Shown one piece after another: positions 49,386 through 61,582 of a stretch of 64,000 nt of DNA (within the stretch, counting starts at the first letter, position 1; every line of letters begins with the position of its first letter). The notes under the pieces were generated by a model. It did no database searches. It had not been told where the DNA came from and was given only the letters and a program-made list of their open reading frames with translations. Where the stretch lies: the NCBI GenBank assembly GCA_003508835.1, contig PUFA01000057.1, forward strand, positions 8,630,501 through 8,694,500, in the 5' to 3' direction. Position numbers and translations under genes: made by a program. This DNA is from Eonycteris spelaea. Lineage: Eukaryota; Chordata; Mammalia; Chiroptera; Pteropodidae.

Positions 49386-51359
49386 GCATAAAGAATTATG
49401 TTTAAAGACATCTAGTCATTTAAAAAATGAGCTCTGTTATGAGCTCTATTATCCAAATAGAACATAATGGTAGTATAGATGGATTTCTCATCATGCCATA
49501 AATTGAAAATGACAGCTTACTCTCAACAACATGAGGGTTGGGGGTGCTGGCCTACCACGGAGTTGAAAATCTGCATATACCTTAAGTCAACCCTCCAAAT
49601 GCAGATTCCCACCTATGGATAGAAAATATATTTCTCCCGATAAAACAATGCTTTTCTTAGTTTCCTCTAGTCCACACTCCTTCATGGAGGCTGCTTTCCA
49701 AAAATATGTGCATGTTTCCATAGACATTTATAGTTCTAGTAAGTGACGAGAGTGAAAACAAACTGATAATCCAAGTCTATTCATATGTTTCTTTTATGAA
49801 GATTAACAGCAAGAGGATGAAGAAAATAACCACAGAGAGAGGTCCATTCCCCCTACCCACTAGCTGGAGTTTTCAACTATTTATTAGTATTAGTTTACTT
49901 AGTGGTAAATTCAAGGATGATTCTTAGCTCTTCGGCATGTTATGAAGATTTTTTCAGTGAAAAAGACATATCTGCTTGAATGAGGGCCTGTGTTGCCAGG
50001 GTCAGGAAATTACATGATGCAGGCTACCACTTAATCCTTCCCCACAACCCTCCCTACCATCATGGCTTCCTCTCAACCCACAGTTCATACTGAGACCTGT
50101 TTACTCTAAGGGTCAGGCTCACTTAAGACAACCACAAATCAGGTGTGAAACAAGAGGATGCAACTATTATTCTGTTGGTGTTCCCTGATGCCACCCACTC
50201 AGTTTCCCTGCCCTGATTCAACTGCTTGGTTGCGGGCATACATTTGCCTTGGGAGAGCTTAAGAAGACAGAGAGTACTACAGTGGTAGCCAACAAATGAG
50301 TTTGTACAATATACGAACTCCCATAGGGCTGTCAATTTTGAGATGCACTTTTTCTAGCTGTCACCCCATGAAATACAACAATTTCAGGAAACACATGGCC
50401 CACAAATCATTATTAAAGGGCTAGTCCAGAATCAGTAAAAGGATACCTCAATAATGTAATTAAAGAATGATCACACAAATAAATGTGGTCAACTGTCTTA
50501 CAATCTCGAACTTTCTCTCTTATTCCCTAATGGACTCCTTTGGATTCTAATGTTTAATTAATGTGCATACAGAATTAGTAAAAAAAAAAAAAACTAATGC
50601 TTAAATTTAAAATCACCGCTCTGCTTTCTCTAATGCATGTTGAAGTACTACTACCTCATACAGAAATGAATTACTAAGGAATAAATAATTCTTCACAGAA
50701 AACATTTTCAGCTGAAATGGAAAACAAAGACTGTTCAGGTTTAAAAGGGGAGTTGACTGTCATTGCCAACATACTATGGGATGTATGGGATGTACTTTCA
50801 TTCTACAATGAATGATGCTATTGAATAAGAAAATTTGTTAAGCCAGACTCTCCAAGTGTAAAAGTTAGCTAAGTCTAAAAAATGTACTAATTCCTTTCCT
50901 TCCTGACAAAAAATACTATCAAAGATATTAGTTCTAGATCAAGAAGTAAGTTCACTTTGGAAAAATAACACACACACGAAAACTGTTACACATGACCTTT
51001 AACACAGTAATAGTGGCCAAAGTGTTAACTCTCTTAGAAAGCTGCACTGACAATATTGTTTTAAAGGGCTTTTACAAGAGTAGTATATTCTTTGAAAAGA
51101 GATTCTGGATCACCTGACTTAGGCAGGAATGTTCACTTTACATAGGTAAAATTAAATTTTAAATTCCAAACAAAAACTTTCAAGAGACAAATGTAAATAT
51201 ATGTGCTTTTATGCCTGCACCTCCATTTCCAAAATTTAATATTCAATTGCTTTTTCTCATGTACAATGTAAACAAATGCAGAACACGGTAGACACATATA
51301 AGATGAGGTCTGAACTACAGCTGTAAGGCAGAGAAGGGAAGACAGGAGACAAATGGTCA

Positions 51360-51690
51360 GCTGAATAATGAGTCCCAAAAGATGTCCATGCTCCAATCTC
51401 TGGAAACTCTGAATGTTACCTTACGTGTCAAAAAGGACTTAGCAGATATGGTTAAATAAAAGATGCTGCAATGGGGAGATTATCCTGGGTTTTCTGGGTG
51501 GTCCCAGTGTAATCACAGGCAGGAAGATGAGACACAGAGAAGGCAATGTAAAGATGGCAGAGGGAGAAAAGGTGATGTGATGAAGGGTCATGAGCCAAGA
51601 AATGCATGCAGCCTCTAGAAGTTGGACAAGGCAAGAAAACAGATTCTGTTTGTGGTAATTTGCTATATCATCAACAGGAAACTAATAAAA
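51360..51690 (+). mobile_element. MaLR-like LTR, internally shortened
   Basis: It begins 'aataatgagtcccaaaagat', continues 'atggggagattatcctgggt' and ends 'tgtggtaatttgctatatca' and 'ggaaactaataaaa'. A stretch before the end of the usual LTR appears to be missing. The exact family is not assigned. Confidence 0.6.
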
Positions 51691-52258
51691 CAATTTATTG
51701 TGAGGTGTAGTTAAAGTCCCTACAGTGGTAATAACCATTTCTAGGGCATCCATCTACAAGGAATAGTAGCACTGGGCACAGATGGTTGTCTGCCCCGCAT
51801 TCATTCTTCTCTCACAGAATCCCAGGGCTCTGTGTGCCTCCTCCCAAGAAGCCCACATGACTCACAAAGGTGACCCTATCCACAGTACCAGGGGAGTGTT
51901 CCAAATAGTGAGAGTCTATCATGCCCCTCCCCTGGGCAGTTCACACACTCAGCTTTAAGCCAATCAGTGCCTTGCTATGGTTCTAGGAGTGGGCAGGTAA
52001 CCTAAGCTGTTGCACTTAGCCAAAAGGGAAGGGCTTTGTATTTCTGGGTTATCTCTGAACATGAACAAGGAGTGCAGTGCCCCATCTTCCAATCATAAGG
52101 AAAGCTGAAGACAAACCTGCCAGAGGGAAAAGGGCAGAGTAGGAAAGAAAAAACCACAGAGAATCATAGAGAGAGCAAGCCTCTAAGAGTGAACCATGAG
52201 TAACCCCACTGTCAGCTAGCCTCCCCATTAGTTTTAATCATGAGATTAAAATATTTCT

Positions 52259-52324
52259 TTTTATGTTTAACTCAGTTTGAGCTCTGGTGTCTTTTATGTT
52301 TAACTCAGTTTGAGCTCTGGTGTC
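52259..52324. repeat. 33-base perfect tandem duplication
   Basis: Units at 52259-52291 and 52292-52324 are identical and start TTTTATGTTTAACTCAGTTT. The rest of the unit is a pyrimidine/G-rich end. Confidence 0.95.
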
Positions 52325-52789
52325 TTTTTTCTTTTAGGATGATAAGAACTATCCTAATTGATTGAGTCGTTCAGACCCCTATGACACTAAAAAAGCTAGA
52401 TAATAAGAGTAGATGACTTACAAGTGTGAAGAGTCAACAAGGGGAAAAAATTATAAACTTGAAGCTATGGCTAATCTGCTATTCTTGCTATTTATCATCA
52501 TCCAGGTGAGGAATTTACTTTCAATAAATATAGGTAATGGTTTTTCGAGATTTTGAAACCAGGTAGGAAAGAAGTTACATTTTTTAAATACTGTTTTGAA
52601 TTGTTGAAAAACCACACAGATGCAATGTAAAATTTATCAAAGAGTGTAACTGAGTTTCGTATATATAATTTCATACAAAATTAGTCCACCTGATGATTTT
52701 TAGCTTTTGTCTACCCGATTGGTGAATAAAGGTCTCTTGTCACAGCTCAGAATGAACTGTTTCCCTGACTGCTGGTAAAATCCAGGGGG

Positions 52790-53190
52790 CATTTTTATTT
52801 CCTTTTCTATGAACTTCTCTTTCGTCTCCTTTGTCCAGTTTTCAATTGCACTGTTTGTCTTATCAATTTGTAGGCACTTTTAATAAATAGTAGAGATATG
52901 AGCTCTATTAACAGCCTTGATGTTACAAATGCTTTTTTTACAGTCTATTCTTGGGTGTGGCTTTATGCTCTTTTGAAACATAAATCTTTTTCTATTTTTT
53001 CAAATAAAGTTGAACCTCATTTCCTGTATGGCTTGTGGGTCTTATCTGTATCTAAGACGGTCTACCACTTGCCAAATTGATACATTCCCAAGGTCTTTAT
53101 CATTTTGTTTTTATAGTTGGACCTTAAATCAATTTAGGCCTTAAATCGATCTGACATTAACTTATGTATGTAATATGAAGCAAGACTGAG
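52790..53190 (-). mobile_element. L1M ORF2/3' region fragment
   Basis: The plus strand shows antisense L1M landmarks: 'gttttcaattgcactgtttg', 'tttgtaggcacttttaataa' and 'taaatcgatctgacattaac'. It is decayed. Confidence 0.6.
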
Positions 53191-54604
53191 AAAGTGAGAC
53201 ACACAGACATGTTCTTTCAGCTTTAGGGCTGTAGGTTAGATTAGATATTCAATGCTAATCTCAGTCTTGTTTCTTTGAAGGAACCTCTAATTTCTGTCTG
53301 GAAGTCTGTATAGTTTTTAATCCTTGAAAGCTGAATGTCTGTTTAGGTTTTTATCTGTTTAGCTAATTCTTCCTGGGACTCAAAAGCCTTTCAGTCTAAG
53401 GCATCACTTCTTTTTGCTCAGGTAAAGTTTTCTTTTTATTAATTCAATTATTACTTCTCATTCTTCTCTACTTCTGCCCTCAAAATATTTGCAAAGTAGG
53501 TCTGGATCTGTCCTGAGGTCTCATTTATTGTTGTGGGATATTTCTTCAGAAAATAAATTTTGTTCTCAGCAGTGACAGTTACCATTTCAGTTTACCTACT
53601 AAGTTTTTATACTAAGAAATTTAAGATATTTTTAAACCTTCCTATCAGCAGGTCTTCTGTTGTTCTTACTGTAATTGTATCTCCCTCAACTTCTTTGAAA
53701 ATAAGTTTCTCCACTTCTTCTGTCAGATTTCGTCAGTGGGGCCACATGCTCTGAATCTCAGTGTGGTGCTCCACCAACAAGGCATCAGTCACCCCTCAGG
53801 TGTGTGCAACCTTCACCGTTCAGGCCGAGGTCACACTGCAGGGAACTCCAGGGTATCAGCAAACCTGCACTTCCTATCCCTATTCTTGTGGACAACAAAA
53901 AAAAGCTCACAAAACCATGACCATTCCATAAAGTGGCAGCTCTCTGACTTCCACAAGTGGTCCTGCTCTACCCAGCATAAAGTCCCCTAAGCAATTCAAC
54001 CAGCTTTGAAAGCCCCATTTGTATCTGACCACAGCCAGCAAGAAACAGATGGCTCAGACAAGAAGAGGCCTTCACTTAAGGCCTGGGGAGAGGTAGCCTT
54101 CTTTCTTCTCTCGGGACCCCATCATGGCTCAACCACCCTGAAATCCTGAGCTGCTGACCCACCCCTTCCCCTGAGTTTCCAGAGGGCAGTTGGCAGTCTT
54201 ATAGGTCCTCTTCATGGCCAACCTACATCATTCCTGAGGGCCTTCCAGGTACTGGGGACTTATGAAAGCAAGACAGGCTCTGGTCTTACTGCTCAGAGGT
54301 CACTAGTACCATAGTGAAGGAGGGAAGACGAGAGAGAACCAGACGTATAGACAGAACAGTCATCTCAGAATGCTTCCCTCATCCCCAAGACTGCCTTGTT
54401 ATGACAATTCCAATAGAGCACAGCAAGTGCTTCTAACTCACAGCATCTTATGAAACCTCACCATTACAGAGTGAGCCAATAAAATCAAGTCCTTATAACA
54501 CCAAAACCTGTAAAATCCAATAACCCTAATAATCAAATACTTTGGTATAAGATAGTGTGTGTTATTACGTAAGTATGAAGAGATAAAGATGATGAATGAC
54601 ATAC

Positions 54605-54804
54605 CTGCATGATTTTAGGCAATACATCAACTCCATTTTTAGTGTTTTGTGTTGTAGTTAGATACTTTTTTTCCAAAAAGAAAGTTACAATCCACTTAAT
54701 AAAAACAACACGAGCTGCCATGAATGGAATTTTTGTACTGTAAATGTTTTCATTGTCTCGAGTTGTAGTAATATACACTGGCTTTGGTCTTAAATGGGGG
54801 ATGT
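54605..54804 (-). CDS. RALGAPA2: RALGAPA2 exon 5 of window (about residues 269-335)
   Basis: A 200-base exon, two bases of an Asp codon plus 66 codons. It encodes [19 protein letters not shown], then [20 protein letters not shown], and ends at [10 protein letters not shown]. The acceptor is TTGTTCCCAG and the donor is CAG|GTATGT. The frame is intact. The apparent Met upstream of it is intronic and not a start codon. Confidence 0.96.
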
Positions 54805-56368
54805 CTGGGAACAAAAAGAATAATGATTAGATTAGTGAATCCTGACATTATGTAACCTCTACAAATGTTTCAGTTTCCAAGTAAATAGACATATTTTGTT
54901 GTCTGAAAAGCAACTGTAATTTAAAAACTATAATTAAAGAACCAGAAATGATTAAAAATGTCATTTTGGGGTAAACTCGTTTCTGATTCTGCCTTGCAAT
55001 CTGACAAGACAGGGAGGTGGTGGCTGTTATGGTCACATACAGCTGAGGTACATGGCTCTGAAAAAAGTAAACTCATTTTACCAAATCTGAGAAATTACAT
55101 GAGGTTATAATAGTGAAAATCTTTTCACACATAACTACTTTAAATTTATTTTATGACTGGAACAAATGTAAAACCATGTATAGACATTTTTTCCATCATA
55201 TAAGGTATTTTAACATCCAATATTACACTGATCAAATCAACTGAACTTTAGTTTTATATCCTTTTCCCTTTGGATGAATCCAAAGAAACAGAATCAGTAT
55301 AATCTACTTTATGTCTATAAGAATTCAGAGTCATGTTTCATTTCTGAGGTATCAGACACCACCATTTCCAAAGAATTAATTAGGAGTCCATTTCTCCTTC
55401 TTTAAATTCCATAATCAATATGAAAATCAAATTTGAGATACTACTTGCTGTAAGTCCAACTTTACTACTAATTTTTGTACACCTGAAAGTACACGGATGA
55501 GGCAGAAAAATTCTTAGCAAATAACTTTAGTCTCAAAATATTAACAATATACTATGTTTTCTATAATGAATACAAACTACTTATAAAATCAGAATCAAAA
55601 TTTGAAAAAAATACCCACAAAGCTAACAAAATACATATCCCAGTACCCTTAGAATCAGGACTTCTACACTGCTCAAAATGTACCAGGCTTCAGCTATTTT
55701 CTCCTTGCCTGAGTGTCTGTGTGTGTATATAAATAAACACCTACAAACAAATGAATTAATTTGCATTCCTCACATGAATTAAGGCCTGTTATCCTTTCCC
55801 CTTCAAAATTGTTCTTAATTATTCAATTTCACCTACTTTAAAATAATAGGCAGAAGAAAACCTGCCTCACCTCCACCATTCTAAGGGATGCTTCTGGTCA
55901 TCCAAACATCTGCTGCTCCATAAGCAGACGTAAGTAGTCCCTGCCAGATGAAAGATCCAGTAAAAAAGAAAGGGCATACTGTGGGAAGTTGTGTGGCCTG
56001 GGCTGACCTGCCTAGGCACTAAGCAAGGTATGGGGTCAGCACACCCCACCAACAGTAAGAGAAGATGTAAACAAATGCAAGCTTTTTCTGCATTGAAATA
56101 TTTTAAATATAATTACACCAAAAAAATCATGATTCATTTCAAATAATTTTTTAGTATAGAGCCATAGTTCCCTTCTTTATTGCTTGAGTAGGTACATCTG
56201 AGTTTGAGTAGTTAAAATCATTTATTAGGAAACTTTCAAACTCTTAAAGTTACCACTAAATATAAGAATAACATAGCCATTTTACCTAAAAATAATCAAA
56301 GGTCACTTTGAAAGACACTGTACAGCTTCCCTGTGGACGTCCTCTTACACGGATTAATCAGTACTTAC
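54805..56368 (-). other. RALGAPA2 intron between exons 4 and 5
   Basis: A phase-1 intron of 1564 bases, AT-rich. No recognisable repeat, RNA gene or extra exon was seen. Confidence 0.8.
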
Positions 56369-56506
56369 CAAGTACAGGTTTGTAGATGTTTGTTAACTTA
56401 GTAAATGATGGAAATAAATGAGGAAGATAATACTTTCGAAACAATGTAAAAGAAATTTAAAACCAGTATCTTGATTCTCCTGATTCTTCCATTCCAAGCT
56501 TGCAGC
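56369..56506 (-). CDS. RALGAPA2: RALGAPA2 exon 4 of window with a -1 frameshift (about residues 223-269)
   Basis: The exon is 138 bases long, but the phases of its neighbours (0 in, 1 out) require 139. It starts [19 protein letters not shown]. The downstream part [15 protein letters not shown] and [10 protein letters not shown] is then read one frame over. The missing base falls in a T run (plus strand A run 56448-56451) where four T stand in place of an expected five, at about Phe242. Read as given, a TAA stop follows in the same exon. The acceptor CCAAAG and donor CTTG|GTAAGT are good. The surrounding conservation argues for a recent or artefactual change. Confidence 0.93.
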
Positions 56507-58124
56507 CTTTGGATAATATGTGAAAAAGAACATACGTATATTTACATTTCAAATTAATGTATACTAAACTGAAATGATTTTTGTTATTAAGATTTTTATC
56601 CCAACTTAAAAACTTGACAAATACTGATAATTATGTAATGAAATCATATTTTAAAACTCAAAAATGACAAGAATAAATATTTCAAAACAAAACAGTAACT
56701 ATGTCAAAACAGCATTTTTATTATTAAAAAATCACCCAACAATATCATTTCTTTTTAAACTTGCTCTACTACATGATGCCCATATTTTTTTCTACATGTT
56801 CTTTGTGATGATTTAACATCCCTGTGCCCTTAAAACATCTAGTCGGATATAATCAGGTGCTTTTTTCTTAACTCTAAAAAATCCCTTTACAATAAACAGG
56901 AACTAAGGAAACAACCCCTTGCAAAGATTTCATCCAATGTTACCAACATGCAATATCAATATCAAAAGGCAAAGCTACGGAATCTTGGAAAAAGAATTCT
57001 GATTAAAAACAATCCAATCCACAGGCTAGCATAAACCAGCCCTACCAGTCTAGCTATAACTGTCAGTGGCTCTTAATACTTGTTAGACCATAGATCACTC
57101 TAGAGCAGAGCTTCTCAAATTCCTTCATGATGCAGCCCACTTAGAAAATGATATTTGTGCAGCATCTGAGGTAAAGGGATGAGAGGCTTTGGCTGCCCAG
57201 GGGCAAAGGGGTTCAGTATCTGTAACCTGTCAGAAGTTCTCTGGGGTGAGCCAAGGGTGAAACTCTGCTCTGAAGACTCAATCCAGTAGAGAGAAGGGAG
57301 GGAAGGAGAAAGGGATAAACGTGAACATACAATTCTGCATACAATTTAGGGGTTCACAGTCCGCATAATACCTCTACCCATATGAATGGATCCTTCCTCT
57401 AATAGGATCCTGGGGGTTTCGCAACTTATCCAAGGTCACATGGCTTATTAGTAACACATATAGAATGAAAACCCATCTCTCAACACGTTCAGGTTCAAGA
57501 TACTCTATGCTGATCTAGGACATAAAGAATGCCCTGGCACTTCTGAACAAATAAGAGTTCAATATGCAGGTAGAATGGGACAGCAGAGCTAAGCACGGAG
57601 CTTCTAGACAATTACAGAATACCCCAACTGGAATCCTTGTGTTCCTGGTGCTGACTAAAGAGAACAGGGGAGCAGAAAGCTGACAAGATCACCCAGCAGG
57701 ACAGAGTAGTCAGAAAACAATCAGACTGAATCATGAAGGACAGCAGAGAGAAACAGTCTCCCAAAGTAAATGGGAAAAAAGTAAAAGGAAGGGAGGAAGA
57801 AAGTCAGAAGAAAATATCATGAGAGGAATCTCATGGAGGAGGGACAGACACTCTCAAATCACCTGAAAGATTGGGTATGACACAAACTTAAGAATGTCCT
57901 TCCTCTGGACTTGACCACAAGAACCCCTTCATGGACTTAGAACTCTGTCTTATCAATGAAAGGGCAGAGGCAAGTAACACAGGGTGTCTAGAAATGTTAG
58001 GTAAGGAAGTGGACTTGGCAAAGATTATTACATCAACAAACTTGATTGTGAATGGAAGGACAGAAAATGGACTATACCAGGAGTAACTCAGGGATGAGAA
58101 AAGTGTTCACTTTTTTCTTTTTTC

Positions 58125-58147
58125 AGAAAAAGTGTAGCTTTTTCTGA
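58125..58147. repeat. Short perfect inverted repeat
   Basis: The arms are CAGAAAAAG and CTTTTTCTG with a five-base loop. Function is unknown. Confidence 0.7.
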
Positions 58148-58394
58148 ATCACATTCATGCTCAGAAATATAGACCAAGGGAAATAAATAACCAATTGAAA
58201 CCATAAACTAATGATTTCTTCTGTATTCAGGTGGCAAATATAAGAGGAAGGAGTATGTGACATAAAGCAGGCCTGTGTTAATGACACATGAAATAATTAC
58301 ATATGCTTTCATTCAAATCTCCCCACCTGCTCTGCCTACTCCTAACCCACCCATTCAGCCTCTGGGCCTGCCTCCTCCTCCATCCTGTCTTGCT

Positions 58395-59115
58395 AGAGAT
58401 CACAGAGCCCCTGAAACTCTTTTGAATTCCTAAGTGATAAGAACATTAGGAGCATCATTTGTCCTACTGAGGTGACTCTGAATGGGCTCCAGGATGACTT
58501 GTCGATGGAGGCTGGTCATCAGAAAGACCAAGCCATGATCAGAACTTGGAATTTTCAGCCTCATCCCCTCCCCGTTTCTCTAGAAAGGGGAAAAGGGCTG
58601 GAAATGGAGTTACTGACAGATCATGCCTATGAGAGGAAATCTCCATAAAATCCCAATAGCAGGGTTTTTAGAGAGCTTCCAGATAGGTAAACACATCGAT
58701 TAACTGGGAGGGTAATGCACCTCAGCTCCATAAGGACAGAAGCGCCTAAGCTTGGAACTTTCCCAGACCTCGTCCTATGTATCTCTTATTCTGGCTATTC
58801 TTTATTATATTTTTTAATAAACTAGTAAATATAAGTAAATGCTTCCCTGAGTTCAGGGAGCTGCTCTAGCAAATTAATTAAATATGAGGAGGGGGTCGTG
58901 GGAACTTGTGATTTGGGGGGCAACCTAGGGACCTACTATGTTCAGTTAGCATCTGAATGGGATGGGAACAGTCTTATGGGACTGAGACCTTAACATGTGG
59001 GATCCTATGCTATCTCCAGATAGATAGTTTCAGAATTGAGATAAACTGTAAGACACCCAGCTGTTGTGGCAGAGAATTGCTTGGTGCAGGGAGATAACCT
59101 GCACATTTGGTGACC
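58395..59115 (+). mobile_element. ERVL-class solo LTR
   Basis: The plus strand has the promoter-proximal words 'cctcagctccataaggacag', then an AATAAA-type signal 'taataaactagtaaatataa', then 'gggagctgctctagcaaatt', and ends 'gaattgcttggtg' followed by 'catttggtgaccataagtg', which resembles the tRNA-Leu-type primer site that follows ERVL LTRs. No coding body follows, so this is a solo or truncated LTR. Confidence 0.62.
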
Positions 59116-59403
59116 ATAAGTGTCATAAGTGAGTGTTCTATGTGAACACAGAAATAATATGAGAGCAAAGGAGACATATAGATGAAGAACTAGATTTTTC
59201 ATTTTACATTCACACAAAATACTGTATATACCTGATCTTTACTGAAGTGACCTGGCATATACTCTATGTTTAGTTAAGTATCACATAAAATCACCTCAAA
59301 GAAAAAGAAAAAATGCAAAATGTAAACAAACAGGAAGAGACAAGGTTTTCTCTTCCCTACTCAGAATAAGACGATCACTGAATTATCTATGGTTTGCTCT
59401 TAC

Positions 59404-59519
59404 CTGAATGACCATATATTTCAATAATATTTGAAGAAAAAAGCATGTTTGGTCCTCAGCGATCTTTTCCCCCGATATGGCTGGCAAGAGTGGACTGATT
59501 TCTTCTGGATATATCTTTG
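59404..59519 (-). CDS. RALGAPA2: RALGAPA2 exon 3 of window (about residues 184-222)
   Basis: A 116-base exon, two bases plus 38 codons, encoding [18 protein letters not shown] and continuing to [11 protein letters not shown]. The split first codon reads GCA (Ala), where the human protein has Val. The acceptor is CTCTGCAG and the donor is CAG|GTAAGA, both strong. The frame is intact and it ends in phase 0. Confidence 0.95.
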
Positions 59520-60321
59520 CTGCAGAGTGGAAAATAATGAGAGCTTTCACCAAAGTAAAATTTTAAACAAGATTTGTTTAAATGGCCTCTATTAAAATAT
59601 ATCTATCCATCCATTAGACCTGCTCACACGGACTAAGCATGTATATGCATAAAGGTCTTACAAACATGATAACAGATGCCCATAAAGCCACCTCTTCAAC
59701 TGGACCATTATTTTCCCTTTCAAATTCTGCTTTCATCAGCCTAAGGTCAAATACCTGTCATTTGGCAATTAAGTAATATGCAGTTATAAATTAACGGCCC
59801 TAACTGACAAGTTCCTTGAAAATTCATAGGACACAGTGGCTGCCATTAATAGTCCCATGAGGCCACTATTATCCTTCCATGAATGCTACGTGAAAATACT
59901 CAGCTGGCAAAAAGGGCTTGGGTGAGCAGATGAATATCTACTTAAGAAACAATAAAGTCGGGGACAAAAAAACAATAGTTTTGGATAGTGGATTTAAATC
60001 TCATTAACAGCCGAAAAACACTCAGACATAGCATGTGTCTCTACTTTTTGTTATCACTAATATTTGTTCTCTTCCTTCTATTCCTGTTTCAACATTTCAG
60101 TAAATTTCTCCTGTCATCATCTCATATAAAATAGGTTTCAAGTCCTTCAATTCTAATGTTTCTAAGAATCTACTATGAATATGAACATAGATAATTCTTT
60201 GAAATCCATCCATGAAATCAAGATTTCTAATCAGGGAAATGGCAAACCAAGGAATTCCTCAATGTAACTTCAAGAGTCATTTCAACCTTTAAGATTTGCT
60301 CACATCACTCACATCACTCAC
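59520..60321 (-). other. RALGAPA2 intron between exons 2 and 3
   Basis: An 802-base phase-1 intron with GTGAGT donor and CTGCAG acceptor. No feature was recognised in it. Confidence 0.85.
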
Positions 60322-60499
60322 CATCAGCTACACTAGGGCTCGGATTGATGAGCGTCTCCAGTGTACAAGGCCCTCTGGAGGACATAATTGCTGGGAAACC
60401 AGGCACAAGGCAAGCAAAAATCAGCACCTGCTCTTCTGCACAGTTTGTCTGAAGTGCCTGAAGCCACAGAAGAAACAGCCTGATTCCTTCACATCTAAT
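60322..60499 (-). CDS. RALGAPA2: RALGAPA2 exon 2 of window (about residues 125-184)
   Basis: A 178-base exon, 59 codons plus one base. It encodes [17 protein letters not shown] near the start and ends with [13 protein letters not shown]. The acceptor is CGTTTTTAG after a T-rich tract and the donor is GATG|GTGAGTG. Frame is intact. A second AG four bases into the exon could act as an alternative acceptor, but only the first one keeps the phase with the upstream exon. A plus-strand ORF over this exon is an antisense shadow. Confidence 0.95.
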
Positions 60500-60659
60500 C
60501 TAAAAACGAAATTAAAGGCAACAAAATTAAATACATGTATTTGTAGAAATGCACTGCAATGTAGCATCAGTCCTGAGAAAGAAAAACTAGAAGTGAAAGG
60601 TATTGTTAAAGTACTACACGAAGTTCACTTAGTGACAAGTAAATAAGGAGGCAGCAATA

Positions 60660-60895
60660 CAGCACAAGAGTTAAGAGCTTGGATTCTGGAGCCAGAGTGG
60701 CTGGGTTCAAATGCAGTCTCTACTGCTTTCTAGCTTAGCTGTGACCTGTGCAGAATCACTTAATTTTTCTATGTCTTAGTCTCCCCACCTGTAAAGTAGG
60801 GATGATAACAAAATGTATCACAAAGTGCAGGTATAGGATTAAGTGAGTTAGAACAGTGCCTGGCTCAGAGTAAATGCTATGTATTTTCTATTAAC
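60660..60895 (+). mobile_element. MIR SINE
   Basis: A well-preserved MIR: 'ttggattctggagccagagt', 'ggctgggttcaaatgcagtc', the core 'cttagctgtgacctgtgcag' and the tail 'gaacagtgcctggctcagag'. Confidence 0.9.
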
Positions 60896-61506
60896 CATAT
60901 TTCATTCCGTAAGGCACAGTGCCCAAATCATCAATGCTCAATTATCCAGGAAACAATGTAATCTTCCTCCAAATTTACGCTGTGCTTTGGAGAGAATTTA
61001 TGTTATGTCACTACAATATGCACATTTATAATGTTCTTGAAAATCAGAACACTTAAAGCTAAATAAGTCCTTGAAGAGCTCATTCAATGGGATGGGACAG
61101 TTCTCCAGCTTGCCTGCCTTATGTCCCTACTCTATTCTCTCCCACACCTTTGCTATCGTCTGAGTGGTTGGCATCACCTGGCAGAAAACACTGATATAGA
61201 TATATGTGTTCTTTATTCTCCTCTACACTTACTTTTAACTTCATTCCATTCTTAGGATTCATAAACACAGGTACCGCCATTTCTACATTCCTAAATGGCT
61301 GAAAAGATGATGCCAATAAAATAAATTAAATAAGCAAAAGAGATGAAAAAAATGTCAGTTGAAAAATTAGTGAGTTCCAAATGTAGGCAACTGAAGGACT
61401 GCCTGATCTCTTTTCAATTATATCAAGGTGCTGATTCTGCCGGAGTGTGTGTTTAAGCAAAACACAAGGCTCTGCAGAAAAGCCAAGAGGAGTAGAAGAG
61501 CCAAAA

Positions 61507-61582
61507 AGGAAAAAAAAAAAAAAGAAGGAAGGAAGGGAAGGGAAGGGAAGGAAGAGAGAGAGAAGGAAGGAGGAAGAGGGGA
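61507..61582. repeat. Purine tract, poly-A then (GGAAG)n
   Basis: About 75 bases of pure A/G beginning with 14 A. It gives the Lys/Glu-rich and Phe/Leu/Ser-rich spurious ORFs seen on the two strands. Confidence 0.92.

Larger units (their letters stand above)
47693..54604 (-). other. RALGAPA2 intron between exons 5 and 6
   Basis: A 6.9 kb phase-0 intron. It contains an MLT1 LTR (48890-49385), a MaLR-like LTR (51360-51690), a 33-base tandem duplication (52259-52324) and an antisense L1M piece (52790-53190). The 49525-49640 stretch resembles an old DNA transposon fragment, but weakly. The 53240-54450 part was not identified. Confidence 0.75.
56507..59403 (-). other. RALGAPA2 intron between exons 3 and 4
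   Basis: A phase-0 intron. It contains an ERVL-type LTR at about 58395-59115, a short perfect hairpin at 58125-58147 and a possible MIR scrap near 57380-57520. Sequence at 57100-57300 looks like an old dispersed repeat, but I could not name it. Confidence 0.8.

Noticed and set aside
60296..60646. A 116-codon plus-strand ORF
   Set aside because: It is the antisense shadow of RALGAPA2 exon 2 (60322-60499).
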